Shown: in pieces, positions 6,485-15,575 of the stretch | How the letters are laid out: every line of letters starts with the position of its first letter | Position numbering within the stretch: position 1 is the first letter of the stretch | Origin: an uncultured Collinsella sp. | GTDB lineage: Bacteria > Actinomycetota > Coriobacteriia > Coriobacteriales > Coriobacteriaceae | Direction of reading: 5' to 3' | Assembly (NCBI GenBank): GCA_900546085.1 | Contig: URBS01000038.1 | Coordinates: forward strand, 1-15,625 | Length of the DNA: 15,625 nt | Position numbers and translations under genes: made by a program | Notes under the pieces: model-generated | Databases searched by the model: none | What the model saw: only the letters and a program-made list of their open reading frames with translations | Told to the model about the DNA's origin: nothing

Positions 6485-7318
6485 CTACTCCTGAGGCGCA
6501 ACCGGCATGGCCACCGTGGCGGCCGGGTCTTCGCCGGCGCCATCGACGAGCGGCAGGCTGCCCTCGTGCGCCGAGCCGGACGGAGCCGTTGCCGCACCGC
6601 CAAAGACGGCCGCGGAGGCCTCGTGGTTCTCGACGACCGCGCCCTCGGTATCGATTGGCATCTGCGGCTCGTCGTCAAAGCTCGGGACGCCTTGGGGCTC
6701 CGCGGACTCGGGCTCAGCAGGCGCCTCGGCAACGGGCTCAGCGCCGGCGTCGGCAGGAGCGTCGTCCTCGGACGCATCCTCGGCCACGTCCTCGCCGTTC
6801 GCGACGGCGACGGCCTCGTGCGGATCTTTGCCCTCGGCCTCGGCACGCATGCCCAGCACCAGGTTGCGCAGACCCGCGACCGTGCCTTCCACGTCGGGGG
6901 CCGGCTGATCGGCGTGCAGGTACGCCCAGTCCATCATAAAGGTCGCCGATGACAGCGCGCCAATGGCCAGCGCGTCATCGGGACACGAAAGCTCGACCTC
7001 AAAGACACGCTCGTCATGCTCGCTCACGCGCGTGCGACCGCACGAGATGCTGCCGGCAAGACCGGTCTCGTTCATGAGCTCGACCGTCACGTGCTCCAGC
7101 AGGTGGCAAAGCTCGGTCTGGCCCATGCAGTCCTGGAACTCGCGACCGGAATCGCCCAGGCACAGATGCTTGGCAATCGCGGGCACCAGGTAGTACACGC
7201 GCGCCGTGGCCTCGATGTCCTCCGAGGTCATGAGCGGCATGCCGGGGTTCACCAGCACATGCGCGCAGATCTTGTCCTCGCTGACGGTGACCTTAAGGAT
7301 GTTGAACAGGCCTGCCAT
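6485..7318 (-). CDS. Stand-alone cyanophycin-synthetase N-domain-like protein
   Basis: Protein of 277 residues. The folded part (1-155) carries HLCLGDSG (51-58), CMGQTELCHLLEHVTVEL (64-81) and CGRTR (93-97). These resemble the N-terminal domain of cyanophycin synthetase (CphA), where similar E/H-rich helices precede the ATP-grasp domain. No ATP-grasp or Mur-ligase domain follows here; instead there is a long acidic Ala/Glu/Pro tail (160-277), probably disordered. The function is unknown: a CphA-like fragment, a substrate-binding domain or an unrelated look-alike are all possible. ATG at 7318 has GGGGAG upstream. It begins 24 nt after the stop of the CNNM/CorC-type gene, so the two are probably co-transcribed. 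Confidence 0.65.
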   Translation of the reverse strand: MAGLFNILKVTVSEDKICAHVLVNPGMPLMTSEDIEATARVYYLVPAIAKHLCLGDSGREFQDCMGQTELCHLLEHVTVELMNETGLAGSISCGRTRVSEHDERVFEVELSCPDDALAIGALSSATFMMDWAYLHADQPAPDVEGTVAGLRNLVLGMRAEAEGKDPHEAVAVANGEDVAEDASEDDAPADAGAEPVAEAPAEPESAEPQGVPSFDDEPQMPIDTEGAVVENHEASAAVFGGAATAPSGSAHEGSLPLVDGAGEDPAATVAMPVAPQE

Positions 7319-7342
7319 AACTCTCCCCTACTCGTCCTTGCC

Positions 7343-8716
7343 CTACTCGTCGCCATCGTGCGGATCCACAGAGCCCGCACCCGACGCCGCCGGCTTCTCT
7401 GCCGGGGACTCGGAATCCTTCTTATCGGTTTCGGCCGGAGCGATCACGCGAATGAGCGAGATACGCTGGCCACGCATCGACTGTACCTTGAACTTGTACC
7501 CTGCGACCTCAAACACCTCTCCGATGTCGGGCACCGAGTCGCAAAGCTCCAAAATCCAGCCGGCGATGGTCTCATAATCATCGCTTTCCTCGAGCGGCCA
7601 ACCAAGCTCAATCGCGTCATCGCACGAAAAACGCCCATCGACGAGCCACTCGCGGCGCGAGAGGCGCGTGAGGTACTTGTTGTCGGGGTCGAACTCGTCC
7701 TCGATCTCGCCGACGATCTCCTCGACGATGTCCTCGATGGTGATGATGCCGGCCGTGCCGCCGTACTCGTCCACGACGACCACGATCTGGTCGTGCGAGG
7801 TCTGCATCTCGGACAGCAGCGGCAGGATGTCCTTGGTATCGGGCACAAAGGTGGCGTCGCGCAAAAAGTCGGCAATGGGCTGGTCGCCCTTGCCGTCGAG
7901 CGCGGGCTGAATCAGGTCCTTAATGTGCGCGATGCCCGCGACGTTGTCGGGATCCTCATGATAGACGGGGATGCGACTAAAGCCGGTCTGGCGCATGGTG
8001 GACAACACGTCGGCGACCGTCTCGTCGTCCTCGCACATGGTGGTGTCCACGCGAGGCACCATGACCTCGCGGGCAACGGTGTCACCCAGGTCGAAGATCT
8101 CGTGGATCATGCGCTTTTCCTCGTCGAGCAGGTCGTCTTGCTCCGAGACCATGTACTTGATCTCTTCCTCCGAGACGTTCTGGCGGTCGTCGGCGCTCTT
8201 GATGCGCAGGATGCGAGCCAGGCCGTCGGAGCAGGCACCGGTCAGCCACACGAGCGGACGGGCGATCTTTTGGAACACGGAAAGCGGGCCCACGACCTGC
8301 TTGGACACGCCTTCGGCATTGGCCAGGCCGATACGCTTGGGGACGAGCTCGCCAATCACGATGGACACGAAGGCGACCGCGACGGTGATGATGACCGGCG
8401 CCAGGCCGCGCGCGATGGCTGAAAGCGGCGCGATGCCAAAGCTCATGAGCCACGTGGCGAGTGGGTCGGACAGGCTCGTCGAGGCGACGGCGGACGAGGC
8501 GAAGCCCACGAGCGTGATGGCGACCTGGATGGTGGCGAGCAGCTGGTCGGAGTCGGCGGCGAGCTGGACGGCGCGCTCGGCGCGTTTATCGCCCTCCTCG
8601 GCATCGTGCTCCAACACGGCGCGCTTGGCCGTGGTGAGAGCCATCTCGGACATGGAGAAGTAGCCGTTGATGAGGGTCAAAACGAGGGTGGTAATAAGGG
8701 AGATGGTTATGTCCAT
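7343..8716 (-). CDS. CNNM/CorC-type membrane protein (hemolysin-C family)
   Basis: Protein of 457 residues: a DUF21/CNNM membrane domain (1-175) with the hallmark GELVPKR (122-128), a CBS pair (about 213-335; MVPRVDTTM and VVVDEYGGTAGIITIEDI), then the CorC_HlyC domain (350-430) and a charged Ser/Pro tail. Related bacterial proteins are implicated in Mg2+ export or resistance, with CBS domains binding nucleotides. This is the third Mg2+-linked family in the window. The only in-frame ATG near the domain start is 8716; GGAGG lies 15 nt upstream, an unusually long spacing. It is followed closely by the cyanophycin-synthetase-like gene. Confidence 0.9.
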   Translation of the reverse strand: MDITISLITTLVLTLINGYFSMSEMALTTAKRAVLEHDAEEGDKRAERAVQLAADSDQLLATIQVAITLVGFASSAVASTSLSDPLATWLMSFGIAPLSAIARGLAPVIITVAVAFVSIVIGELVPKRIGLANAEGVSKQVVGPLSVFQKIARPLVWLTGACSDGLARILRIKSADDRQNVSEEEIKYMVSEQDDLLDEEKRMIHEIFDLGDTVAREVMVPRVDTTMCEDDETVADVLSTMRQTGFSRIPVYHEDPDNVAGIAHIKDLIQPALDGKGDQPIADFLRDATFVPDTKDILPLLSEMQTSHDQIVVVVDEYGGTAGIITIEDIVEEIVGEIEDEFDPDNKYLTRLSRREWLVDGRFSCDDAIELGWPLEESDDYETIAGWILELCDSVPDIGEVFEVAGYKFKVQSMRGQRISLIRVIAPAETDKKDSESPAEKPAASGAGSVDPHDGDE

Positions 8717-8824
8717 CGGGAGTTTCTCGAACCTCCAAGATTCGGGACGTTAGGTCGTAAGCGTAGGTGACGGATAGGGCAATTGCGCCGGTCGCCCGTG
8801 GGAGCGAGGGCATGGGCGCGGTCG

Positions 8825-9508
8825 CTAGATTACGAAGAGAATCACCGCCATGAACTGGAAGATGCTGCCGGCGAGCACCCACAAGTGGAAAACACTGTGC
8901 AGATAGCGCACGTTTTTGGCGATATAGAACGGCACGCCCACGGTATAGCACACGCCGCCGACAGCGAGCAGGGCAAGTGCCACGGGGTTGAGCAGCGACA
9001 CGAGTTCGGGCAGCTTAAAGACAACGAGCCAGCCCATCAGCAAGTAGACCAGGCCACTTACCCAGTGCGGTTGACGTTCGCGCATAAAGCACTCGAGGGC
9101 GATGCCGATAATGGCGATGGCCCATACGGCAAAGAACAGCGCAGGGCCGCCGTCGTTTGCGAGCGTGATGAGGCAAAACGGCGTATAGCTGCCGGCAATA
9201 AGCAAGTAGATGCAGCTGTGGTCGATGATGCGAAACACGCGCTTGGCGCGCGCGGGCTGAATCGCGTGGTAGAGCGTGGAGGCTAGGTATTCGAGGATAA
9301 TGCTGACGCCATAGACAATTGCCGCAGCCATGTGGGCCGGGCCTCCGCCGCGCAGGGCAGCGAATACAATCAGGAGCACCAGGCCCGCGATACCCAGCAG
9401 ACAGCCGACACCATGGGTGACGGAGTTCATGATCTCCTCACCCACCGTGTAGTGTGGAACGGCCGCGGTCTTGGGTCGCGGCTTAGAACTGTCGCTCGAA
9501 TCGGACAT
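8825..9508 (-). CDS. Hemolysin III family membrane protein (PAQR-like)
   Basis: Protein of 227 residues with seven predicted membrane helices. The conserved His/Asp/Ser positions of the hemolysin III/PAQR fold are visible: SVTHGVG near the start, STLYH in the second helix region, IIDHSCIYLLIAGSYTP in the middle and HSVFHLWVLAGS near the end. In eukaryotic relatives these residues hold a Zn2+ ion and support hydrolase-type activity; the bacterial role is unsettled despite the name. The ATG at 9508 is preferred: GGAGG lies 11 nt upstream, and a TTG further up would place that site inside the coding region. It is divergent from the plus-strand hydrolase and 108 nt upstream of the CNNM/CorC-type gene, so read-through into it is possible. 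Confidence 0.88.
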   Translation of the reverse strand: MSDSSDSSKPRPKTAAVPHYTVGEEIMNSVTHGVGCLLGIAGLVLLIVFAALRGGGPAHMAAAIVYGVSIILEYLASTLYHAIQPARAKRVFRIIDHSCIYLLIAGSYTPFCLITLANDGGPALFFAVWAIAIIGIALECFMRERQPHWVSGLVYLLMGWLVVFKLPELVSLLNPVALALLAVGGVCYTVGVPFYIAKNVRYLHSVFHLWVLAGSIFQFMAVILFVI

Positions 9509-9543
9509 GCCGGTTACATCCTCCAACGTAAAGAGTTCTCAAC

Positions 9544-9570
9544 ACTATATCAAAGCGTCTGGGTGCGTGC
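9544..9570 (-). promoter_or_regulatory. Promoter of the hemolysin III gene
   Basis: On the minus strand an extended -10, TGATATAGT, has its hexamer at 9549-9544, about 36 bases before the chosen ATG. The -35 is poor (TTCGCA at 18 bases), as is common with extended -10 promoters. Confidence 0.45.
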
Positions 9571-9615
9571 GAAATTTGCACCATACGTGACCCTTTGTTT
9601 ACCCATTCTTTGCCT

Positions 9616-9674
9616 GTTGACGCATCAACGGTGAACGTCCATAATGCGCTTGCATTAAATGTTGATGTATTAAC
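9616..9674 (+). promoter_or_regulatory. Promoter with twin 14-bp operators before the hydrolase
   Basis: TTGACG (9617-9622) and CATAAT (9640-9645) are separated by exactly 17 bases, a good sigma-70-type promoter. GTTGACGCATCAAC (9616-9629) overlaps the -35, and GTTGATGTATTAAC (9661-9674) lies just past the expected start site. Both fit GTTGAYGYATYAAC, a variant of the perfect palindrome GTTGATGCATCAAC, and their starts are 45 bp apart. This placement suggests a dimeric repressor binding both sites; the regulator is not in the window. Confidence 0.7.
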
Positions 9675-9694
9675 ATCTTATAGGAGAATACCGC

Positions 9695-10660
9695 ATGGCT
9701 CAAAACGCACACCACCATCGAAAGCTCAAGATAGCAGGCATCGTTGCACTGGTGGTTGTCATTGTGCTGCTCGGATTTGCCGGCAACTTTCTGTTTGACT
9801 TCGCGCTGAATCCCCGCGCGCCATACACCATGAAGATGATGCAGGACGGCAAGGACGACAAAGAAAGTGAGCAGCCGGATGACGAGGACACCGAGGCGCG
9901 GGCATGGTTTAAAAAGAATCGCGAGAGCAGCAGCCTCACCGCAGATGACGGAACCGAGCTCTCCGCTTGGTATTTTGCCGCCTCGGAGAACACCCACGAT
10001 TACGCCGTCTGCCTGCATGGATATACCGACGAGCCCATCGGCATGGCCCGATACGCCAAGCGCTTCCACGACCGCGGCATGAACGTGCTCGCGCCTGCCG
10101 CCCGCGCCCACGAGCGCTCCGGCGGCGACTATATCGGCATGGGCTGGCCCGAGCGGCTCGATGTCGTTGCATGGATTGGGCGGATCGTTGCGGCCGATCC
10201 CGAGGCGCGCATCCTGGTCTTTGGCGAGTCGATGGGTGCAGCGACCGCCATGAACGTTGCGGGGGAATCTCTGCCCGCAAACGTGAAATGCATTATCGAG
10301 GACTGCGGTTATACGAGTGTTTGGGACGAGTTTTCTCTGCAGCTCAAGGACGTGTTCGGCCTGCCCAGCTTTCCCTTGCTCGATGTAGCAAACTTGGTGT
10401 GCAACGTGCGCGCGGGCTACGGCTTTCATAAGGCGAGCAGTGTGGAGCAACTCAAACACGCGACGGTTCCCATGCTTTTTATCCACGGTGACCAAGACAC
10501 CTTTGTACCGTACAGCATGCTCGACCAAAACTACGAGGCGTGCGCCAGCAAGGTCAAGCAAAAGCTCACTATCCACGGCGCCACCCATGCCAAGAGCGCG
10601 CAAGTCGACCCCGAGCTCTACTGGAACACGGTCGACAGCTTCCTCGACAAGAATTTTTAG
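9695..10660 (+). CDS. Membrane-anchored alpha/beta hydrolase
   Basis: Protein of 321 residues: a short basic N-terminus, one membrane helix (12-34), an acidic linker (50-70) and an alpha/beta-hydrolase domain (80-320). The oxyanion-hole motif HGY is at 108-110, the nucleophile elbow GESMG at 177-181 (Ser179), the acid Asp268 in HGDQD and the base His298 in GATH, so the catalytic triad is complete. Such proteins (BEM46/YqkD-like) are esterase or peptidase-like enzymes held at the outer face of the membrane; the substrate is unknown. AGGAG lies 8 nt before ATG 9695. It is the only plus-strand gene here, flanked by its own regulated promoter and a bidirectional terminator. Confidence 0.9.
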   Translation: MAQNAHHHRKLKIAGIVALVVVIVLLGFAGNFLFDFALNPRAPYTMKMMQDGKDDKESEQPDDEDTEARAWFKKNRESSSLTADDGTELSAWYFAASENTHDYAVCLHGYTDEPIGMARYAKRFHDRGMNVLAPAARAHERSGGDYIGMGWPERLDVVAWIGRIVAADPEARILVFGESMGAATAMNVAGESLPANVKCIIEDCGYTSVWDEFSLQLKDVFGLPSFPLLDVANLVCNVRAGYGFHKASSVEQLKHATVPMLFIHGDQDTFVPYSMLDQNYEACASKVKQKLTIHGATHAKSAQVDPELYWNTVDSFLDKNF

Positions 10661-10743
10661 GCAAAAAGCAACGTCTGGGGTTTTGTTGTCAAAAAACGGT
10701 TTGTGGTCGGTGGTATTCGATTTTTCACCGCACTTCTGAAAAA

Positions 10744-10777
10744 CCGCCCGTGGGCACTGTGCTCGCGGGCGGCTTTT
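10744..10777 (+). terminator. Bidirectional terminator between convergent genes
   Basis: CCGCCCG (10744-10750) pairs with CGGGCGG (10766-10772). A run of T follows on the plus strand (10774-10777) and a longer run on the minus strand, from the A-stretch just before 10744. It serves the hydrolase from the left and the DUF362 gene from the right. Confidence 0.85.
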
Positions 10778-10778
10778 A

Positions 10779-10821
10779 CTAACTTTGCGCTACAAAAGCG
10801 CTTGATATGTCCAATAGTTAG
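10779..10821 (-). other. Nested stem-loop after the DUF362 gene
   Basis: The outer arms CTAACT (10779-10784) and AGTTAG (10816-10821) enclose an inner hairpin GCGCT-ACAAA-AGCGC (10787-10801). It starts four bases beyond the stop codon of the minus-strand gene and precedes the bidirectional terminator. It may protect the 3' end of the transcript. Confidence 0.4.
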
Positions 10822-10824
10822 GTG

Positions 10825-12030
10825 CTACTTGACCTCGATGAGCTCGTACTTGCTCGTGCCCAGGCCGATCTTCTCGGCATGCGCGATGCACGCGCGCCAG
10901 TCGGTGTCGGGATGCGTGATGCAGAAGGGATCCTTGGCCTGCTCGCCCTCCAGATGCTCGTGATTATGCTCCATCTTGGCCGCGCTGTCGGTAAGCTCGG
11001 TGTTAGGCAGCGGCTCGGACGCCAGGACGGCGTCGGCGCAGGCCTGGTCGATGGCGACCGGGTCGAAGCTCGCGAACATGCCGATGTCGTTGACGATGGG
11101 CGTGTCATTCTCGGGATGGCAGTCGCAGTTGGGGCTAATGTCCATGGCGAGCGAGATGTGGAAGCTCGGGCGGCCGTCGACGATGGCCTTGGTGTACTCA
11201 GCGATCTTGTAGTTGAGTACGTCGGCCGCGGCATCATAGTCGGGCTTGATGCAGTCCTGGTTGCACGCCGCAATGCAGCGTCCGCAGCCCACGCAGCGAT
11301 CGTGGTCGATGGCAGCCACGTGAACCGTGCGAGTGCTGCCGTTGGCAAGCTCGCGCTCACGCGTACCGTCAAACGTGATGGCGCTGTGCGCGCATATCTT
11401 CTCGCAGGCACGGCAGCCAACGCAGTTGGTGGTATCGACGCTCGGCTTGCCAGCGGCGTGCTGCTCCATCTTGCCGGCACGGCTACCGCCGCCCATACCC
11501 AGGTTCTTCATGGCACCGCCAAAGCCGGCCTGCTCATGGCCCTTAAAGTGGGTGAGGCTAATCACGATGTCGGCATCCATGAGTGCCTGGCCGATCTTTG
11601 CCTCGCGCACGTACTCGCCGCCCTCGACCGGGACGAGCGCCTCGTCGGTGCCCTTGAGGCCGTCGGCGATGATGATCTGGCAGCCCGTGGCGTACGGGGT
11701 AAAGCCGTTCTGGTAGGCGGTGTCGATGTGCTCGAGCGCATTTTTGCGGCTACCCACATAGAGCGTGTTGCAGTCGGTGAGGAAGGGCTTGCCGCCCAGC
11801 TCCTTCACGACGTCCGCGACGGCTCGGGCGTAGTTGGGGCGCAAAAAACTCAGGTTGCCCAGCTCACCAAAGTGAATCTTGATGGCGACGAACTTGTTCT
11901 CAAAGTCGATCTGCTCGATACCGGCGCGGCGGATGAGGCGCTTGAGCTTGTCGAGCTGGCTCTCGCGGCCGTGCGTGCGCAGGTTGGTGAAGTACACCTT
12001 GGCGGGTGCAGCGGGTGCAGTTGCGGTCAT
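10825..12030 (-). CDS. DUF362 protein with two 4Fe-4S ferredoxin clusters
   Basis: Protein of 401 residues. A DUF362 domain (about 10-190, KIHFGELGN, then SLTHFKGHEQAGFGGAMKNLGMG) is followed by two ferredoxin-type cluster motifs: C203-x2-C206-x2-C209-x3-C213 and C246-x2-C249-x2-C252-x3-C256. The second half of DUF362 then resumes (PNCDCHPENDTPIV, SFDPVAIDQA). Such proteins are common in anaerobes and are thought to pass electrons, but the reaction is unknown. No signal peptide is seen, so it is cytoplasmic. ATG 12030 has GAGGGG about 9 nt upstream. It appears monocistronic, lying between a terminator and a repeat element; a possible promoter (TTGACT at 12103-12098, TACCAT at 12078-12073, 19-base spacer) lies upstream. 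Confidence 0.9.
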   Translation of the reverse strand: MTATAPAAPAKVYFTNLRTHGRESQLDKLKRLIRRAGIEQIDFENKFVAIKIHFGELGNLSFLRPNYARAVADVVKELGGKPFLTDCNTLYVGSRKNALEHIDTAYQNGFTPYATGCQIIIADGLKGTDEALVPVEGGEYVREAKIGQALMDADIVISLTHFKGHEQAGFGGAMKNLGMGGGSRAGKMEQHAAGKPSVDTTNCVGCRACEKICAHSAITFDGTRERELANGSTRTVHVAAIDHDRCVGCGRCIAACNQDCIKPDYDAAADVLNYKIAEYTKAIVDGRPSFHISLAMDISPNCDCHPENDTPIVNDIGMFASFDPVAIDQACADAVLASEPLPNTELTDSAAKMEHNHEHLEGEQAKDPFCITHPDTDWRACIAHAEKIGLGTSKYELIEVK

Positions 12031-12110
12031 AGATATATCCCCTCGGTCTATATGGCGTTACAGACATAGAGGATGGTACCCGCTAAAGTGGGGTTGAAGT
12101 CAAGCACGGC

Positions 12111-12235
12111 CACTCATTGGGGACAGACTTAAATGAGTGCCGCCAGGGACAGTCCTTGCCAGTCCGGCCGGCGAGCCGGCGAATCGGCAAAGACTGTCCC
12201 CAACGACTAGTCGTTTAAGAACGTCCCCAATGGCT
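12111..12235. repeat. REP/MITE-like palindromic element with terminal inverted repeats
   Basis: The ends CATTGGGGACAGACTTAAA (12115-12133) and TTTAAGAACGTCCCCAATG (12214-12232) are inverted copies matching at 16 of 19 bases, bounding 118 bp. Inside are three further symmetries: CACTCATT/AATGAGTG (12111-12118, 12132-12139); a 15-base pair of arms (12146-12160, 12186-12200) with one mismatch around two GCCGGC copies; and the perfect 14-bp palindrome AACGACTAGTCGTT (12202-12215). No reading frame is present, so it would be non-autonomous. It ends in the stop codon of the ABC permease. Confidence 0.75.
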
Positions 12236-14900
12236 ACTCTTGCACCTTGAGGGCTTCGGCCAGGCCGACGCGCTTGATAGAGCGCGTGTGTAGCAGCGCC
12301 ACGACCAGGTAGGTCGCAAAGCCAATGCCGACGCATGCAGCCATGGACCAAGCGGGCACGTAGATCTCGATATTGCCGTTGTAGGCGAGCAGCATCGAGC
12401 GGAAGATGGCCGTGAGCGAGCCAATAATGACCGGCAGGCTCAGCACGAGCGACGCCGCCACGCACAGCGTGATCGAGCGGATGTACAGATGCGAGATCTC
12501 GCTATCGCGATAGCCAAAGACTTTCATGTAGCTGATCGAACGGGCGCTGTGGTCGATCACCGCTTTGGTCAGCAGGTACATAAACAGCAGGAAGATAAAC
12601 ACCGCGAGCCCGATCATCATTCCGATCATTTTGCTCATCATGCCGATGAACTGGTCACCCACGGCGCGCATGTCGTCGGGCGTGGTGTCACCGGCAAAGT
12701 AACGAGCATCGAGGTCGAGCTTCTCGTCGCTCACATAGCCGTTAAAGTAGGCGGCGTCGTTGTCGAACAGCTCGTTAAAGTCGTCGATACTCATATAGAT
12801 GTTCATGTCCGACTTGGAGCCCCAGGCACAGTCCTTGCCCGCGTACTCAAAGGAATAATGCTCACCCTCGTACTTGTCGCTGAGCGTGACCTTCTGGCCC
12901 TCGCTCCAGCCAAACTTATCGAGCAGACCGCCGCCAAAGACGACGCGCCCATCGCCGACGTTGAGGTCCTTCCAGTAGCGCGAGTCTGCCGAGATGCCGT
13001 AGACAGAAATCGTCTCCTCACCATTACCATCGCCACGGTCGTATTGCAGCTGGTAGACGGCGTATTTCTCGGCCCGCGCGATTGCGCCCGCGCCGTTGTC
13101 GGTCGTATTGACCGGGTGAATGTCGTCGTTGTCGGTGTCGATCTTAGAGGCCTTGTCGATCAGGCCGATGGCCTCGTCGCGGTTGCAGCCGAGGGCAGCG
13201 GCAAGGTCATCGAGGCGCGCGTAGAGCGCATCCTTCTTGTCCTGGACCTTGGCAAGCGCATCCCGCGCTGCGGTCAGGCTCTCGGCAGACGGAGATGCGG
13301 TCGCGGCATCGGCTGCCGTCCGCGCCGCATCGGCCGCGTCGTCAAGCTCGTCATCCGCATCCTGGGCGGCGGAGAGCAGCGCGCCGTCAACCGACTGCAA
13401 GCGCTCGAGTGCCGACCACTGCTCGCGCTCCTCGGCAGTGCCCTCGAGCTCCAGCGGCGCCTTGAGCGTGTACTGGTGCTCGGCGACCAGGCTTGTCTCG
13501 AGGTTGTCCGCGTAGTGCGTCATCGTGGGCAGAATCGCCAGGCCAAAGAGCAGCAGCAGCGAGGCAAATGCAATGCCCACGAAAAGCGTGGCGAAGTTGC
13601 CCAGGTTGCGCAGGAGAACGCGCAGACGGAAGCGGGAGACAAAGCCCATGCGTTCCGGCAGCTGCAGACCGCGCTTGGTACCCGACTTACCGCTCGCCTC
13701 GTGACGAAGGAACTGCAACGGCGTCTTGCCCATCTTGCGGAGCAGGCCCACCAGCGTGATGAGGATGAGCGCGGCGGCGGGGACCACAGCGCACTTCACA
13801 AAGATTTCCCAGCTCCAGTACACCTGGAAGGGAGGCAGGCTATACGAACCGTAATAGAGGCCGCGCATGGGCTCGGTAAAGAACGCGACGCCGAGCGCGG
13901 TGCCCAAAAGCGCCGCGAGCACGCCCACGATGGCGGGAAGCGCGAGGTAGTGCAGAACGATCTCGCGGCGGCGATAGCCGCTGGCGAGCAGCGTGCCGAT
14001 GATGGCGCTCTCCTCCTCGATGGTGGCGTCGGTGAGCACCACAAAGACAAACGCCATGATCACGATGATGATGTCGAGCAACGTCATCCACATCATGGAG
14101 TCGCCGTCCACGTCGTCGCGCGCATAGCCAATGCCCTGATTGGAATCGGCATCGATCAGATCGTCCACGCGCGCATCGGCATCGGTCAGCGCCTCGACCA
14201 TATCCTGCTCCGCATCGATGCGATCCGCGGTGGGGAGGTCGCGATCGGTAAAGGTAAAGGAGTAGGTGTAGGCAGGCGCGCCGCCGGCGTCCTCAAGCGC
14301 GGCAAAGCCGGCGTCGGTGACCTCGGCCACGCCGTACGTGATGGTGTTCACCGTAAAGTCCGAATTGTCGAGGAACAGCGCCTGGCTATCGGGCTGGGTC
14401 ATGATGCCGCAGATGGTGTAGGTGCGGCCCTCAAGCTCGACCTTATCGCCGATGGCGAGGTCGTTGTTGGTGGCGAAGACACGGTCGATTGCCACCTCAT
14501 CGTCCGCCCTGGGCTGCCTGCCCTCACAGTAGGACGCGATATCGACCTTGGTGCGATGCGCGTAGGTGCGCAGGGTGCGCTTGGTGCCGTCGTCGCCAGC
14601 CGCCTTTTTGATGATGGCGTCGATGGAGAAATTCTTGTAGAACGTAACGCCGCCGACGTCCTCAGCCGCGTCTTCGGCAGCCTTGAGCTGATCTTTGGTG
14701 GCCTCGAAGGAGGTAGTCACGCGGCCGTCCTCGATCGTATATGCATCGCGCATGTCGTCAATGAGGCAGCCGATGGAATGCGCCGCGAGCAAAAAGCCCG
14801 ACGTGAGGGCGATGCTTCCGCACATAAGCAAAAAGATGCCCAGGTACTTGCCGATATTGCGGCGCAGCTCGCGCGGGAGACGTTTTGCGAGAGGTGTCAT
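12234..14900 (-). CDS. FtsX-family ABC transporter permease
   Basis: Protein of 888 residues with the two-FtsX-domain layout of large MacB/LolCE-like permeases: a first membrane helix (about 20-42), an extracytoplasmic domain (45-265), a membrane block (270-390, including TDATIEEESAIIGTLLASGYRRREI), a helix at about 435-460, a second extracytoplasmic domain (465-735) and a final membrane block (740-880). The second outer domain contains a long Ala/Asp-rich helical stretch (about 490-585) likely to form a coiled coil. Such systems move lipids or peptides, or act mechanically on the wall; the substrate is unknown. The ATG at 14900 is preferred over a TTG at 14915 that overlaps the ATPase; AGGCGG lies upstream. 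The 8-nt gap to the ATPase shows an operon. The stop codon lies within the repeat element. Confidence 0.88.
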   Translation of the reverse strand: MTPLAKRLPRELRRNIGKYLGIFLLMCGSIALTSGFLLAAHSIGCLIDDMRDAYTIEDGRVTTSFEATKDQLKAAEDAAEDVGGVTFYKNFSIDAIIKKAAGDDGTKRTLRTYAHRTKVDIASYCEGRQPRADDEVAIDRVFATNNDLAIGDKVELEGRTYTICGIMTQPDSQALFLDNSDFTVNTITYGVAEVTDAGFAALEDAGGAPAYTYSFTFTDRDLPTADRIDAEQDMVEALTDADARVDDLIDADSNQGIGYARDDVDGDSMMWMTLLDIIIVIMAFVFVVLTDATIEEESAIIGTLLASGYRRREIVLHYLALPAIVGVLAALLGTALGVAFFTEPMRGLYYGSYSLPPFQVYWSWEIFVKCAVVPAAALILITLVGLLRKMGKTPLQFLRHEASGKSGTKRGLQLPERMGFVSRFRLRVLLRNLGNFATLFVGIAFASLLLLFGLAILPTMTHYADNLETSLVAEHQYTLKAPLELEGTAEEREQWSALERLQSVDGALLSAAQDADDELDDAADAARTAADAATASPSAESLTAARDALAKVQDKKDALYARLDDLAAALGCNRDEAIGLIDKASKIDTDNDDIHPVNTTDNGAGAIARAEKYAVYQLQYDRGDGNGEETISVYGISADSRYWKDLNVGDGRVVFGGGLLDKFGWSEGQKVTLSDKYEGEHYSFEYAGKDCAWGSKSDMNIYMSIDDFNELFDNDAAYFNGYVSDEKLDLDARYFAGDTTPDDMRAVGDQFIGMMSKMIGMMIGLAVFIFLLFMYLLTKAVIDHSARSISYMKVFGYRDSEISHLYIRSITLCVAASLVLSLPVIIGSLTAIFRSMLLAYNGNIEIYVPAWSMAACVGIGFATYLVVALLHTRSIKRVGLAEALKVQE

Positions 14901-14908
14901 GGCGCCGC

Positions 14909-15575
<667 letters not shown>

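Noticed and set aside
12111..12235. CRISPR or tandem-repeat array
   Set aside because: The repeats are inverted and nested, not evenly spaced direct repeats, and no cas gene is present.
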